From Novosphingobium sp. MD-1 (GTDB taxonomy: Bacteria; Pseudomonadota; Alphaproteobacteria; Sphingomonadales; Sphingomonadaceae), in NCBI RefSeq assembly GCF_001014975.1, contig NZ_BBXA01000034.1:153670-217669 (forward strand): a DNA stretch of 64,000 nucleotides. Direction: 5' to 3'. A program made the translations under genes and the position numbers. Shown here piece by piece: positions 17,224 to 25,454 of the stretch; position 1 is the stretch's first letter; each line of letters begins with the position of its first letter. Below the pieces are notes generated by a model. It saw only the letters and a list, made by a program, of their open reading frames with translations, was not told the origin of the DNA and did no database searches.

Positions 17224-18981
17224 ATGAACGGCGGCGCGCCGCATTCCATGATGCACGACGGCTTCCTGTTGCTCGGCTTCGCGCTGGGCTTCGTGCTGCT
17301 GTTCCGGCGCCTGCGGCTGGGCGCCACGCTGGGCTACCTTGTTGCCGGCGCGGTGGTGGGGCCGCAAGTGCTGGGGCTGGTCGGCGATGCCGAACAGAAG
17401 CTGGGCATCGCCGAACTGGGCATCACGCTGCTGCTGTTCCTGGTCGGGCTGGAACTGAACCCTTCGCGCCTGTGGAAGATGAAGCGTGACATCCTGGGGC
17501 TGGGCCTGCTGCAGGTGACCGCCTGCGGCATGGCCATCGCCGCGATGATCGCGCTGGGCACGGAGTTTTCGTCCGCCGCCGCGCTGGCGCTGGGCCTGCC
17601 GCTGGCGCTTTCCTCCACCGCGCAGGTGCTGCCGATGCTGCAATCGTCGGGCCGGTTGCGCACGCCGTTTGGCGAACGGGCCTTTGCCATCCTGCTGTTC
17701 CAGGACCTGTCGATCATTCCGATGATCACGATCATCGCCGCGATGAGCCGCAACCCTGCCGACGTGGGTGGCCCGCCGGGATGGCTGCTGTCGCTGTACA
17801 CCATCGGCGCGATCGTCGGCCTTGTCGCCGCCGGACGCTTCCTGATCCGCCCGCTGTTCCGCCTGATCGGCAAGCTGGGCGAGCGCGAGATGTTCGTGGT
17901 GGCGGCGCTGTTCACGGTGATCGCGGCGGCCGCGATCATGGAAGCGCTGGGCCTGTCCACCGCACTGGGCGCCTTCATCGCCGGGGTGATGCTGGCGGAT
18001 TCGCCCTATCGCCACGAACTGGAAGCCGATGTCGAACCATTTCGTTCGATCCTGCTGGGCCTGTTCTTCCTGGCAGTGGGCATGATGCTCGATCTCAATG
18101 CCATCGCGCAGCGGCCGCTGTTCGTGCTGGGCATGGCGACGGCGCTGGTGGTGGCGAAGGCGGCGGTGATCTTCCTGATCGGCCTGGCCTTCCGCATGAC
18201 CTGGCGCGGCGCGATGGCGCTGGGTCTGCTGCTGAGCCAGGGCGGCGAATTCGGCTTCGTGCTGTTCACGCAGGCGCAGAACGCGCTGCTCGTGGCGCCG
18301 GAAGCCGCCAGCCTGTTCGGCGCGATCGTCACCGTATCGATGGCGAGCACGCCGTTCCTGATGATGGCCACCCGCCGCTTTCGCGACGAGCCAGCGGCCG
18401 ATCAGGGCGAGCGCGAAGGACCGAGCGCCGACGGCGCGAGCGCAATCGTCGTGGGCTATGGCCGCTTCGGTCAGACGGTGGCGCAGATGCTGAACGCCAG
18501 CGACATCGAAGTGACGCTGATCGACACCGACATCGAGATGATCGACGTGGCGGCGAGCTTCGGCGCAAAGGTCTATTTCGGCGACGGCTGCCGGCTGGAC
18601 GTGTTGCGCCAGGCCGGCGCGGCCGAGGCCGAACTGATCCTGTTCTGCACCGATGGCGACCAGCTGGACGCCGAGATGATCGAGGCGGTGCACGAGGCGT
18701 TTCCGCAGGCCTTGATCTATGTGCGAGCCTATGACCGCCGCGCGGTGATCCGCCTGAAGCGCACGCCCGTCAGCGGGATCGTGCGCGAGGTGATGGAATC
18801 GGCCGTCAAGATGGCGCGGCTGGCGCTGGAGGATGCGGGCGTCAACCTGGAAGCGATCAACCGGGCCGAAGACATCTATCGCAACAACGATCGCGAACGG
18901 CTGAAAATCCAGATCGAGGCTGGCGACATCCGCGCCGCGCGCGATCGCATCATCACCGCGCCGACGCCGCAGGAGACGTGA
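17224..18981 (+). CDS. Kef-type monovalent cation:proton antiporter (CPA2) with TrkA-N domain
   Basis: A 585-residue inner-membrane antiporter of the CPA2 family exporting K+ (or Na+) for protons. Twelve to thirteen hydrophobic helices form the Na/H-exchanger domain (about residues 10-390), including the core segment ALGAFIAGVMLADSPYRHELE. The cytoplasmic C-terminus has a TrkA-N Rossmann domain starting IVVGYGRFGQ near residue 407. The start is taken at ATG 17224; another in-frame ATG lies at 17248. No KefF/KefG-like partner is adjacent, so KefB or KefC cannot be decided. Confidence 0.92.
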   Translation: MNGGAPHSMMHDGFLLLGFALGFVLLFRRLRLGATLGYLVAGAVVGPQVLGLVGDAEQKLGIAELGITLLLFLVGLELNPSRLWKMKRDILGLGLLQVTACGMAIAAMIALGTEFSSAAALALGLPLALSSTAQVLPMLQSSGRLRTPFGERAFAILLFQDLSIIPMITIIAAMSRNPADVGGPPGWLLSLYTIGAIVGLVAAGRFLIRPLFRLIGKLGEREMFVVAALFTVIAAAAIMEALGLSTALGAFIAGVMLADSPYRHELEADVEPFRSILLGLFFLAVGMMLDLNAIAQRPLFVLGMATALVVAKAAVIFLIGLAFRMTWRGAMALGLLLSQGGEFGFVLFTQAQNALLVAPEAASLFGAIVTVSMASTPFLMMATRRFRDEPAADQGEREGPSADGASAIVVGYGRFGQTVAQMLNASDIEVTLIDTDIEMIDVAASFGAKVYFGDGCRLDVLRQAGAAEAELILFCTDGDQLDAEMIEAVHEAFPQALIYVRAYDRRAVIRLKRTPVSGIVREVMESAVKMARLALEDAGVNLEAINRAEDIYRNNDRERLKIQIEAGDIRAARDRIITAPTPQET

Positions 18982-19014
18982 GGGGCGCGTAAGGTATCAA
19001 TTACCCACCCCCGG

Positions 19015-19086
19015 CCCCTCCCGCACGCGGGAGGGGAGAAGTGTCGAAAGCCCCTCCTTTGACTCCCCTCCCGCCTGCGGGAGGGG
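19015..19086. repeat. Dispersed palindromic repeat, copies 4 and 5
   Basis: Two copies of CCCCTCCCGC-NN-GCGGGAGGGG at 19015-19036 (centre AC) and 19065-19086 (centre CT), 28 bp apart. They lie between the converging antiporter gene and gcdH. Each can fold into a 10-bp hairpin and may also serve as a bidirectional transcript end, although no T-tract follows. Confidence 0.85.
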
Positions 19087-19112
19087 TTGGGGGTGGGCTT
19101 GCGCAGACGCCT

Positions 19113-20297
19113 TCAGAACGCGGCGATGCCCGTGATCGCGCGGCCCAGGATCAGCGCGTGAACGTCGTGCGTACCTTCGTAGGTGTTCACGGTTTCGAGG
19201 TTCACCATGTGGCGGATCACCTGGTATTCGCCGGAGATGCCGTTGCCGCCGTGCATGTCGCGCGCGGTCCGCGCGATGTCGAGCGCCTTGCCCACGTTGT
19301 TGCGCTTGACGATCGAGATCATTTCCGGCGCGAAGGCGCCCTCGTCCATCAGGCGGCCGACGCGCAGCGAGGCCTGAAAGCCCAGGCTGATCTCGGTCAG
19401 CATGTCGGCCAGCTTCTTCTGGTACAGCTGCGTCGCGGCGAGCGGGCGGCCGAACTGCTTGCGATCGAGGCCATACTGGCGCGCGGCGTGGTAGCAGAAC
19501 TCGGCGGCGCCCAGCGCGCCCCACGAAATGCCGTAGCGCGCGCGGTTGAGGCAGCCGAACGGCCCCTTCAGCCCTTCGACGTTGGGCAGCAGCGCGTCTT
19601 CGGGCACGAACACATCGTCCATCATCACCATGCCGGTGATCGAGGCGCGCAGCGAGATCTTGTTGTCGATCTTGGGCGCGGACAGGCCCTTCATGCCCTT
19701 TTCGAGGATGAAGCCGCGGATCGCGCCGCCATGCGCTTCGGACTTGGCCCAGATCACGAAGACATCGGCGATGGGCGCGTTGGAAATCCAGGTTTTTGAA
19801 CCGGAGAGGCGATAACCACCATCAACCTTCACCGCATGGGTACGCATTCCACCCGGATCAGAGCCGGCATCGGGTTCGGTCAGGCCGAAGCAGCCGATAA
19901 ATTCGCCAGTGGCGAGCTTGGGCAGGTACTTCATCCGCTGATCTTCCGACCCGTATTCGTAGATCGGGAACATCACCAGGCTGGACTGCACGCTCATCAT
20001 CGAGCGGTAGCCCGAATCGACGCGCTCCACCTCGCGCGCGACGAGGCCGTAGGAGACGTAGGACGCGCCGGCGCAGCCATACTTTTCAGGCAACGTGATA
20101 CCGAGCAGGCCCTGTTCGCCCATTTCGCGGAAGATCGCGGGATCGGTGTGTTCCTGCGCGAAGGCATCGATCACGCGCGGCTGCAGGCGATCCTGCGCGA
20201 AGCTGCGGGCGGAGCCGGCGATAAGCCGCTCATCCTCGGTCAGCTGCGCATCGAGCGCGAAGGCGTCTTCCCAATCGAACCGAACCATTCCTGCCAT
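19113..20297 (-). CDS. gcdH: Glutaryl-CoA dehydrogenase
   Basis: FAD enzyme that dehydrogenates and decarboxylates glutaryl-CoA to crotonyl-CoA in lysine/tryptophan breakdown; electrons pass to ETF. The 394-residue protein has the acyl-CoA dehydrogenase layout. GFLTEPDAGSDP-type sequence is present (FGLTEPDAGSDPGGM), as is the C-terminal catalytic base in TYEGTHDVHAL (Glu374), a sequence characteristic of GcdH. The ATG at 20297 is preceded by AAGGAGG, a strong ribosome site; upstream in-frame sequence overlaps the LysR gene and is rejected. It is divergent from a LysR regulator, 88 bp apart. Confidence 0.95.
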   Translation of the reverse strand: MAGMVRFDWEDAFALDAQLTEDERLIAGSARSFAQDRLQPRVIDAFAQEHTDPAIFREMGEQGLLGITLPEKYGCAGASYVSYGLVAREVERVDSGYRSMMSVQSSLVMFPIYEYGSEDQRMKYLPKLATGEFIGCFGLTEPDAGSDPGGMRTHAVKVDGGYRLSGSKTWISNAPIADVFVIWAKSEAHGGAIRGFILEKGMKGLSAPKIDNKISLRASITGMVMMDDVFVPEDALLPNVEGLKGPFGCLNRARYGISWGALGAAEFCYHAARQYGLDRKQFGRPLAATQLYQKKLADMLTEISLGFQASLRVGRLMDEGAFAPEMISIVKRNNVGKALDIARTARDMHGGNGISGEYQVIRHMVNLETVNTYEGTHDVHALILGRAITGIAAF

Positions 20298-20385
20298 GTG
20301 GCGTCCTCCTTGCGCGTGATCCTGCAACCTGCCATCGATCGCATCAAGAACCGAATTTGCCATGTTCAATCGCGATGCGGAATGA

Positions 20386-21273
20386 ATGATGCTCGACGGC
20401 GACCAGTTGGAGGTGTTCCTGGCCATTGCCGAAACCCGCCACTTCGTGCGCGCGGCCGACCGGCTGGGCATCGCGCAATCGGTGGTCAGCAAGCGCCTGC
20501 AGCGGCTGGAAGACCGGCTGGGCGCCCGGCTGGTCACGCGGGGCAGCCGCAAGGACGTGGCGCTGACGCGCGCCGGCCAGCTCTTTCTGGACGAGGCGCG
20601 CGCGGCGCTGGCCTCGCTGCGGCAGGCCGAACGGATCGGGCGCAACATCGCGCGCGGCGCCGCCGGGCCGCTGCGCATCGGCTATGTGTTCTCCGCGGCG
20701 ATGAGCGGGACGCTGGCGCGCGTGCTGCGGGCGCTGCGCGATGCCCTGCCCGATCTGGACGTGCGCCTTTCGCTGATGGAAACGCCGGTGCAGTTCGACC
20801 GCATCGTTTCGGGCGAGATCGACATCGGGCTGACCCGCCCCAGGCCGTCCTACCCGCCGGCCATCACCGCGCGCACCGTCCACCGCGAACAGCTGGTGCT
20901 GGCATTGGCCGACGACCATCCGCTGACCCGCCACGTCGCCGTCCGGCTGGCGGACCTGGCCGGCGAGCCGTTCATCATGCCGCAGTTCCACGAGGAAGTG
21001 GGCCTTGCCGAAGCGGTGCGCGATCTCGCGCGCGCCGGCGGCTTCGCCATGCCCGCGCTTCACCGCACCGACGATTTCATCTCCGCCGCCGTGCTCGCCG
21101 CCGCCGGGCGCGGCGTGGTCCTCGCCCCCGCCTCGCTCCAGCACCTCGCGCTCGACGGCCTCACCTTCCGCCCGCTGGCCGATCATGCGGCCACCGTCGA
21201 ACTGGCGCTGCTCTGCCGCGACGACACCCCCGCGGCCGCGCGCGGCGTGATCGAGAAGGCGCTGGCGTTGTAG
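20386..21273 (+). CDS. LysR-family regulator, divergent from gcdH
   Basis: A 295-residue LysR-type transcription factor. The N-terminal winged helix-turn-helix is at residues 5-63 (FVRAADRLGIAQSVVSKRLQRLE), followed by a periplasmic-binding-protein-like effector domain. By its divergent position it probably controls gcdH and perhaps itself; the inducer is unknown (glutarate or glutaryl-CoA would be a natural guess). Two adjacent ATGs, at 20386 and 20389, are possible starts. Confidence 0.9.
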   Translation: MMLDGDQLEVFLAIAETRHFVRAADRLGIAQSVVSKRLQRLEDRLGARLVTRGSRKDVALTRAGQLFLDEARAALASLRQAERIGRNIARGAAGPLRIGYVFSAAMSGTLARVLRALRDALPDLDVRLSLMETPVQFDRIVSGEIDIGLTRPRPSYPPAITARTVHREQLVLALADDHPLTRHVAVRLADLAGEPFIMPQFHEEVGLAEAVRDLARAGGFAMPALHRTDDFISAAVLAAAGRGVVLAPASLQHLALDGLTFRPLADHAATVELALLCRDDTPAAARGVIEKALAL

Positions 21274-21445
21274 GGACGGCAATTATCTGGAAATTCCGCC
21301 GAGATACCGGCCGTTCAGGACACGACGCGGTTGCGGACCTGCGATTGGCTGCAAAGAAGTTGAGGCGCCCTTATCTAACACACCCACCTTGCTTGCCCCC
21401 TCATCAATGCGGATAATTCAACTTTGGCACGGGGGTCGATTCTTA

Positions 21446-22066
21446 ATGAACGAGCAAAAACCAGAAGGAGCCGAACAACCACCGCCTCCAACTGAGGAAC
21501 AGGTGCGGCTCATTATCGCGCAGACCCTTGAACAAGTCTTTCTTCGAGCGCAGGCCGATACTCAATTGCTTATGGACCTGAGCGCGAAAGTTGCCGGCGT
21601 TGAAGCGCATACCCACGCTACCGTTGCTGCGGTCGACGCGAATGAAAACGAAGTCAGAGAACAGCGCGCCATCGACGCCCAAAAGGAGATCATTTCGCAT
21701 CTTTTCGATAAAAGTTACAACTATGTCACGGTAGTCGTGGCGGGCGCGTTTGCTGCGTACTTCACCACGTTAGGCACGGTTTCTGCAAGGTTGAACGACA
21801 TCCAACTACGATGGTCGGCACTGTTGATGACCATCAGTTTGACCATCTTCGTGTTTTGGGAAGTCTTCAATATGGCTTTCATCGGCTATCATAATCTCAA
21901 AGGAGACTACGGCTTAATGACTAAAACGCCCAGATGGACGCAAGTCATCTGGGCAGTCGTGCTATTTGTTACGATTAGCACGGCGGTACCCGCAATTGGG
22001 CTGTCGATCTACGCCTACCTGAATGGCCTAGGTGCATTTGACGTCGTGGCAAATTTGTGGCCGTGA
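21446..22066 (+). CDS. Unknown membrane protein, AT-richer than its surroundings
   Basis: I do not recognise this 206-residue protein. A soluble, proline-rich and helical N-terminus (residues 1-90, likely coiled coil around 20-85) is followed by three hydrophobic helices near residues 93-114, 122-147 and 163-190. Base composition and codon use are clearly less GC-rich than in the flanking genes, suggesting recent acquisition. It stands alone between the LysR gene and a dispersed inverted repeat at 22186-22283. The ATG at 21446 is preferred over a TTG or GTG upstream because it leads directly into conserved-looking sequence. Confidence 0.7.
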   Translation: MNEQKPEGAEQPPPPTEEQVRLIIAQTLEQVFLRAQADTQLLMDLSAKVAGVEAHTHATVAAVDANENEVREQRAIDAQKEIISHLFDKSYNYVTVVVAGAFAAYFTTLGTVSARLNDIQLRWSALLMTISLTIFVFWEVFNMAFIGYHNLKGDYGLMTKTPRWTQVIWAVVLFVTISTAVPAIGLSIYAYLNGLGAFDVVANLWP

Positions 22067-22185
22067 GTTACCACTCATCTTTCAAATGCGCGCGCAAATT
22101 GGATGACGGCTTTCACCCACGATTCCTGCCGGAGCGACTATTTCGCACGCAACGCAAAAGCGGACTTTGGCATACGAAATCCCGC

Positions 22186-22283
22186 TCGTCCTGAGCCTGT
22201 CGAAGGACGCGCGCGGTGCTGGCGTTGCGCTCTGCTGCTTCTCGATCAACTGTATCGCGCGTCCTTCGACAAGCTCAGGACGA
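22186..22283. repeat. 28-bp inverted repeat around a 42-bp spacer (dispersed element)
   Basis: The left arm at 22186-22213 (TCGTCCTGAGCCTGTCGAAG...) and the right arm at 22256-22283 are reverse complements over 28 bp with one mismatch. The right arm plus the following ACGGGTGTGGGG recurs with few changes at 56011-56050. Both occurrences sit beside AT-richer orphan genes. This resembles a sphingomonad dispersed repeat family; whether it is mobile is unknown. Confidence 0.85.
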
Positions 22284-22334
22284 ACGGGTGTGGGGGATTT
22301 TGGGGCGGTCGGCTAACCGCGTCCTTGCTGCCAC

Positions 22335-23039
22335 TCAACCGGCTGTCGGAGGCACGCCCCCCTCGCCCAGGGCCAGCGCCTCTTCCGCCGTTACCGTTTT
22401 CAGCAGCGCGATGAACGATTTGAGCGCGATGCCTTCCAGCTTGGCCATGTGCGGCTCGAACGGCTTGTCGTAGCCAGCGAACACGGTCATCCCCTCCATC
22501 GAGGCGGAGATGAACAGCGCGAGCATCTCGCAGGCCTCGCACGGCAGATCGGGGCGCATTTCGCGGATGATCTCGATCGCCGGCGCGCGGGCGCGGACAT
22601 AGAGTTCGTGGACGCGGTCGAACACGAATTCGTCGTGGTTGGACAGCGCCCATAGCTCCGGGAACAAGCGTGTGGTCTTCTTGCTGCGGATGTCTTCCAG
22701 CACCAGCAGGCACAGGCGGCGCAACCGCTCCTCCGGCGGCGCGCCGGGCATCCGCACGATGGTGTCGAATTCCTGCTCGTAGCTGCGGATCACGGCGTCG
22801 AGCAGTTCGCGCACCAGATCCTCGCGGCTGCGGAAATGATAGGTCAGGTTGCCGAACTTCATGTCGCAGGCGGCGGCGACTCGCCGCATCGACATCGCGC
22901 GGTAGCCTTCCTCGATCAGGATGTGCAGCGCGGTGCGCAGGATCAGTTCGCGCGTCTCGTGGCCCTTGGCATAGCCGCCCTCGCGTTCCGGAAATACCAG
23001 GTCGGTGACGAACGATGGCGCGCCATCATACTGATTCAT
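22335..23039 (-). CDS. TetR-family regulator of the amine dehydrogenase cluster
   Basis: A 234-residue TetR-type repressor. The helix-turn-helix lies in the first 70 residues (MSMRRVAAACDMKFGNLTYH). The C-terminal ligand domain is alpha-helical with no recognisable specificity motif. It diverges from aauB across a 150-bp region that holds two copies of a GTCAC-N6-17-mer direct repeat and a TTGACA -35 box, making it the likely repressor of the amine operon. The start is taken at ATG 23039; a GTG at 23063 would add eight residues. Confidence 0.88.
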   Translation of the reverse strand: MNQYDGAPSFVTDLVFPEREGGYAKGHETRELILRTALHILIEEGYRAMSMRRVAAACDMKFGNLTYHFRSREDLVRELLDAVIRSYEQEFDTIVRMPGAPPEERLRRLCLLVLEDIRSKKTTRLFPELWALSNHDEFVFDRVHELYVRARAPAIEIIREMRPDLPCEACEMLALFISASMEGMTVFAGYDKPFEPHMAKLEGIALKSFIALLKTVTAEEALALGEGGVPPTAG

Positions 23040-23089
23040 AATAAATTTCAGCTCCGCTTTCACCCTTGATAACTTCTCTCAAAAAATAT

Positions 23090-23124
23090 GTCACGCGACA
23101 AAATTAGGTCACTTGACAGAATTA
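23090..23124 (+). promoter_or_regulatory. Tandem operator-like direct repeat upstream of aauB
   Basis: GTCACGCGACAAAATTA (23090-23106) is repeated as GTCACTTGACAGAATTA (23108-23124), 14 of 17 positions identical, with an 18-bp period, so both copies face nearly the same side of the helix. The first copy also has TGTC/GACA mirror arms. Being AT-rich, duplicated and placed between the TetR gene and aauB, it is a good candidate operator. Confidence 0.6.
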
Positions 23125-23142
23125 CGCCTATTTCGTCATTCT
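23113..23142 (+). promoter_or_regulatory. Possible aauB promoter
   Basis: A perfect -35 box TTGACA (23113-23118) overlaps the second operator-like repeat. The best -10 match is weak (CATTCT at 23137-23142 after an 18-bp spacer). The -35 inside the repeat fits repression by steric exclusion. The -10 call is uncertain. Confidence 0.4.
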
Positions 23143-23189
23143 CCCGGCAACAAAGGCGCAACAATTCGCCGAGACTCTGGGAGTACCGC

Positions 23190-24359
23190 ATGAGGTTTCT
23201 TGCTCTGGCGCTTGCCCTCTCCGTTTCGGCGAGCGCGGTTTCCGCCGCACCCGCCGCCTATCCCACGCCGCTGCCCGAAGAGCCGATCCCCACGGTCAAG
23301 GCGCTGCCGAAGGCGTGGCCGAAAAGCTGGGTCGTCATCCACGATTTCTACTTCGCCTCGATCCTCGACGGGCGGCTTGCGGTGGTGGACACGACATCGG
23401 CCAACCAGCCGCTGAAAGGGCTCGTCCGCGCGGCGCAGTTCGCCAATTCGCTGGTCTCGCGCCAGCGCGGCGAGATCTACACGGCCGAAACCTTCTTCTC
23501 GCGCCTGACGCGGGGCGAGCGCACCGACGCGATCACCATCTGGGACATGGAAACGCTCCAGCCCAAGGGCGAAATCGTGCTGCCCGGCGGCAAGCGCCAG
23601 CAATCGGTGACCTATCCGCACCTGTTCCAGTTCACCAACGGCGAACACTGGGCACTGGTGGCGAACTTCACGCCCGCGCAATCGGTGACAGTGGTTGATC
23701 TCGACGCGCGCAAGATCCTGAGCGAGATCGACCTGCCCGGCTGCGCGCAGATCTATCCCACCGGAGAACGCGGTTTCAGCAGCTTCTGCGCCGATGGTTC
23801 GATGTTCAGCGTGACGCTGGACGACAAGGGCCAGGTCGCCTCGTCCAAGACCATCGCCAAGGTGCAGGACATCGACAAGCAGCCGCTGTTCAGCACGCCC
23901 GCGATGATGGGCAAGACGGGCTGGTTCGTCAGCTACTACGGGCAGGTCCAGGGCTTCGATTTCTCCGGCCCGGTTCCCCGCCCCCTGCCCGGTGCGTTCA
24001 ACGTGGGCACGGCCGAAGGCGGTGCGCCCGAATGGCGGCCGGGCGGCTGGCAAGTGATCGCGGCGGACGCCAAAGGTCTTCTTTACGTGCTGATGAGCCC
24101 CAACGGTCGCGAGGGCAGCCACAAGGATGGCGGCACCGAAGTATGGGTGATCGACCCGGCGAAGAAGGCGCGAGTTGCCCGCTTCCCACTGCGGTCGGTG
24201 GGCGTGGCCGTGGGCGTGACGCCCGAGGACACCCCGCACCTGATCGTGGCGCGCGCCGATGGCGTGATCGACGTGCACGACGCCGCGACCGGGGCCTTCG
24301 TCCGTTCGCTGGGCGCGACGGTTGCCGCCAACCCGATCCTCATCACGCCGGTGCCCTGA
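23190..24359 (+). CDS. aauB: Aromatic amine dehydrogenase large (alpha) subunit
   Basis: Beta-propeller large subunit of a TTQ-dependent periplasmic amine dehydrogenase; with AauA it oxidises primary amines to aldehyde and ammonia. The 389-residue precursor has a signal peptide of about 20 residues (cleaved near VSA-AP) and repeated WD-like beta-blade segments (for example TVVDLDARKILSEIDLPGC, VWVIDPAKKARVARF). It is homologous to MauB; the aromatic-amine assignment comes from the AauA sequence and from the lack of mauF/mauG. The ATG at 23190 starts the signal peptide; upstream in-frame codons overlap the operator region. The AauE start lies one base after its stop. Confidence 0.88.
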   Translation: MRFLALALALSVSASAVSAAPAAYPTPLPEEPIPTVKALPKAWPKSWVVIHDFYFASILDGRLAVVDTTSANQPLKGLVRAAQFANSLVSRQRGEIYTAETFFSRLTRGERTDAITIWDMETLQPKGEIVLPGGKRQQSVTYPHLFQFTNGEHWALVANFTPAQSVTVVDLDARKILSEIDLPGCAQIYPTGERGFSSFCADGSMFSVTLDDKGQVASSKTIAKVQDIDKQPLFSTPAMMGKTGWFVSYYGQVQGFDFSGPVPRPLPGAFNVGTAEGGAPEWRPGGWQVIAADAKGLLYVLMSPNGREGSHKDGGTEVWVIDPAKKARVARFPLRSVGVAVGVTPEDTPHLIVARADGVIDVHDAATGAFVRSLGATVAANPILITPVP

Positions 24360-24360
24360 G

Positions 24361-24861
24361 ATGGCGCCCGCAACCGGCTCGATCACCCTGTTCCTTGCGC
24401 TGCTGCTGGCCGGATCGGCGCTGCACAAGGGGCTGGCCCATGAACGGCTCGCCATCGCCGCCGCGCGGCTGGCAGGCACGCGCCCGAGTTCCGGCCCGCT
24501 GCTCCTGCTGACGGCGGGCAGCGTGGAAGCGGTGGCGGCGGCCTGCCTGCTGATCGCTCCCCTGCAAAGGACCGGCGCGCTGATCGCCGCCGCGCTGTGG
24601 CTGGGCTATGCTATCGCCCTGTTCCGCCGCCGGGGCGAAGTGCTCGATTGCGGCTGCGACCTGGTCGCCCGCGAAAAGCCGGTGACCCTGGCGCAAACCG
24701 CCCGCCCGGCGCTGCTCGCACTGGCAGCCGGCCTCGTTTCCACCCTCCCGGCGGCGGCGTTCGGCATCGAAACGCCCTTCGCCGCCGCCGGACTTTGTGC
24801 GCTCTACCTCGGAGTTTCCGAGCTGCTCGCCATTCCCCAACCCGCGTGGAGGAAGCCGTGA
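24361..24861 (+). CDS. aauE: MauE/AauE-type amine dehydrogenase maturation membrane protein
   Basis: A 166-residue inner-membrane protein with four hydrophobic helices and a conserved DCGCDL motif between the second and third. MauE and AauE are required for correct export, folding and disulfide formation of the small subunit, acting with MauD; the DoxX/MauE fold is related to thiol-redox membrane proteins. It starts one base after the aauB stop and its stop overlaps the aauD start (TGATG), so translation is coupled. Confidence 0.87.
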   Translation: MAPATGSITLFLALLLAGSALHKGLAHERLAIAAARLAGTRPSSGPLLLLTAGSVEAVAAACLLIAPLQRTGALIAAALWLGYAIALFRRRGEVLDCGCDLVAREKPVTLAQTARPALLALAAGLVSTLPAAAFGIETPFAAAGLCALYLGVSELLAIPQPAWRKP

Positions 24862-25451
24862 TGCTGACATCCCAGATCCTGCTGTGGACCGCCGTGATCG
24901 TTCAGGCGCTGCTGATCGCAGCCCTTGCCCGCCAGGTCGGCATTCTCCACGAACGCATCGCGCCGGCCGGCGCACTGACCCTGCACCAGAAGGTGGAGGT
25001 CGGTGAAACCGCCTCGCCCATGACGGTGACCACCATCGACGGCGCGCCGATCGAGATCGGCGGCAAGCGCGAAGGCCGCAGCCAGTTGCTGTTCTTCGCC
25101 TCGCCCGATTGCCCGGTGTGCAAGTCCCTGCTGCCGGTGGTGCGCTCCGCCGCGCGCGCCGAGGCCGACTGGATCGACATCGTGATCGCGGGCGACGGCA
25201 CCAAGGGGCAATACCGCCAGCTTGCCAAGGACCACGGCCTCGACGGCATTCCGCTGGTCCTGTCCGAAGCGCTCGGCCGCGCCTTCGGCGTATCGAAGCT
25301 GCCCTATGCGGTGCTGCTCGACGAAGCCGGCAAAGTCGCCTCGCTCGGCCTCGTCAACAGCCGGGAGCACCTCGAAAGTCTGTTCGAAGCCAAGGAACGC
25401 GGCGTGGCGTCGATCCAGGACTATCTCGCCCGCCGCAACAGGGAGGCCTGA
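24861..25451 (+). CDS. aauD: MauD/AauD-type thioredoxin-like maturation protein
   Basis: A 196-residue membrane-anchored thioredoxin-fold protein: one N-terminal helix (about residues 5-25), then a periplasmic thioredoxin domain with a CPVC redox centre (Cys84 and Cys87). MauD homologues form or isomerise the many disulfides of the small subunit; A. faecalis mutants in the equivalent gene cannot grow on aromatic amines (known for that family). The start overlaps the aauE stop, and aauA begins 4 bases after its stop. Confidence 0.9.
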   Translation: MLTSQILLWTAVIVQALLIAALARQVGILHERIAPAGALTLHQKVEVGETASPMTVTTIDGAPIEIGGKREGRSQLLFFASPDCPVCKSLLPVVRSAARAEADWIDIVIAGDGTKGQYRQLAKDHGLDGIPLVLSEALGRAFGVSKLPYAVLLDEAGKVASLGLVNSREHLESLFEAKERGVASIQDYLARRNREA

Positions 25452-25454
25452 GCC

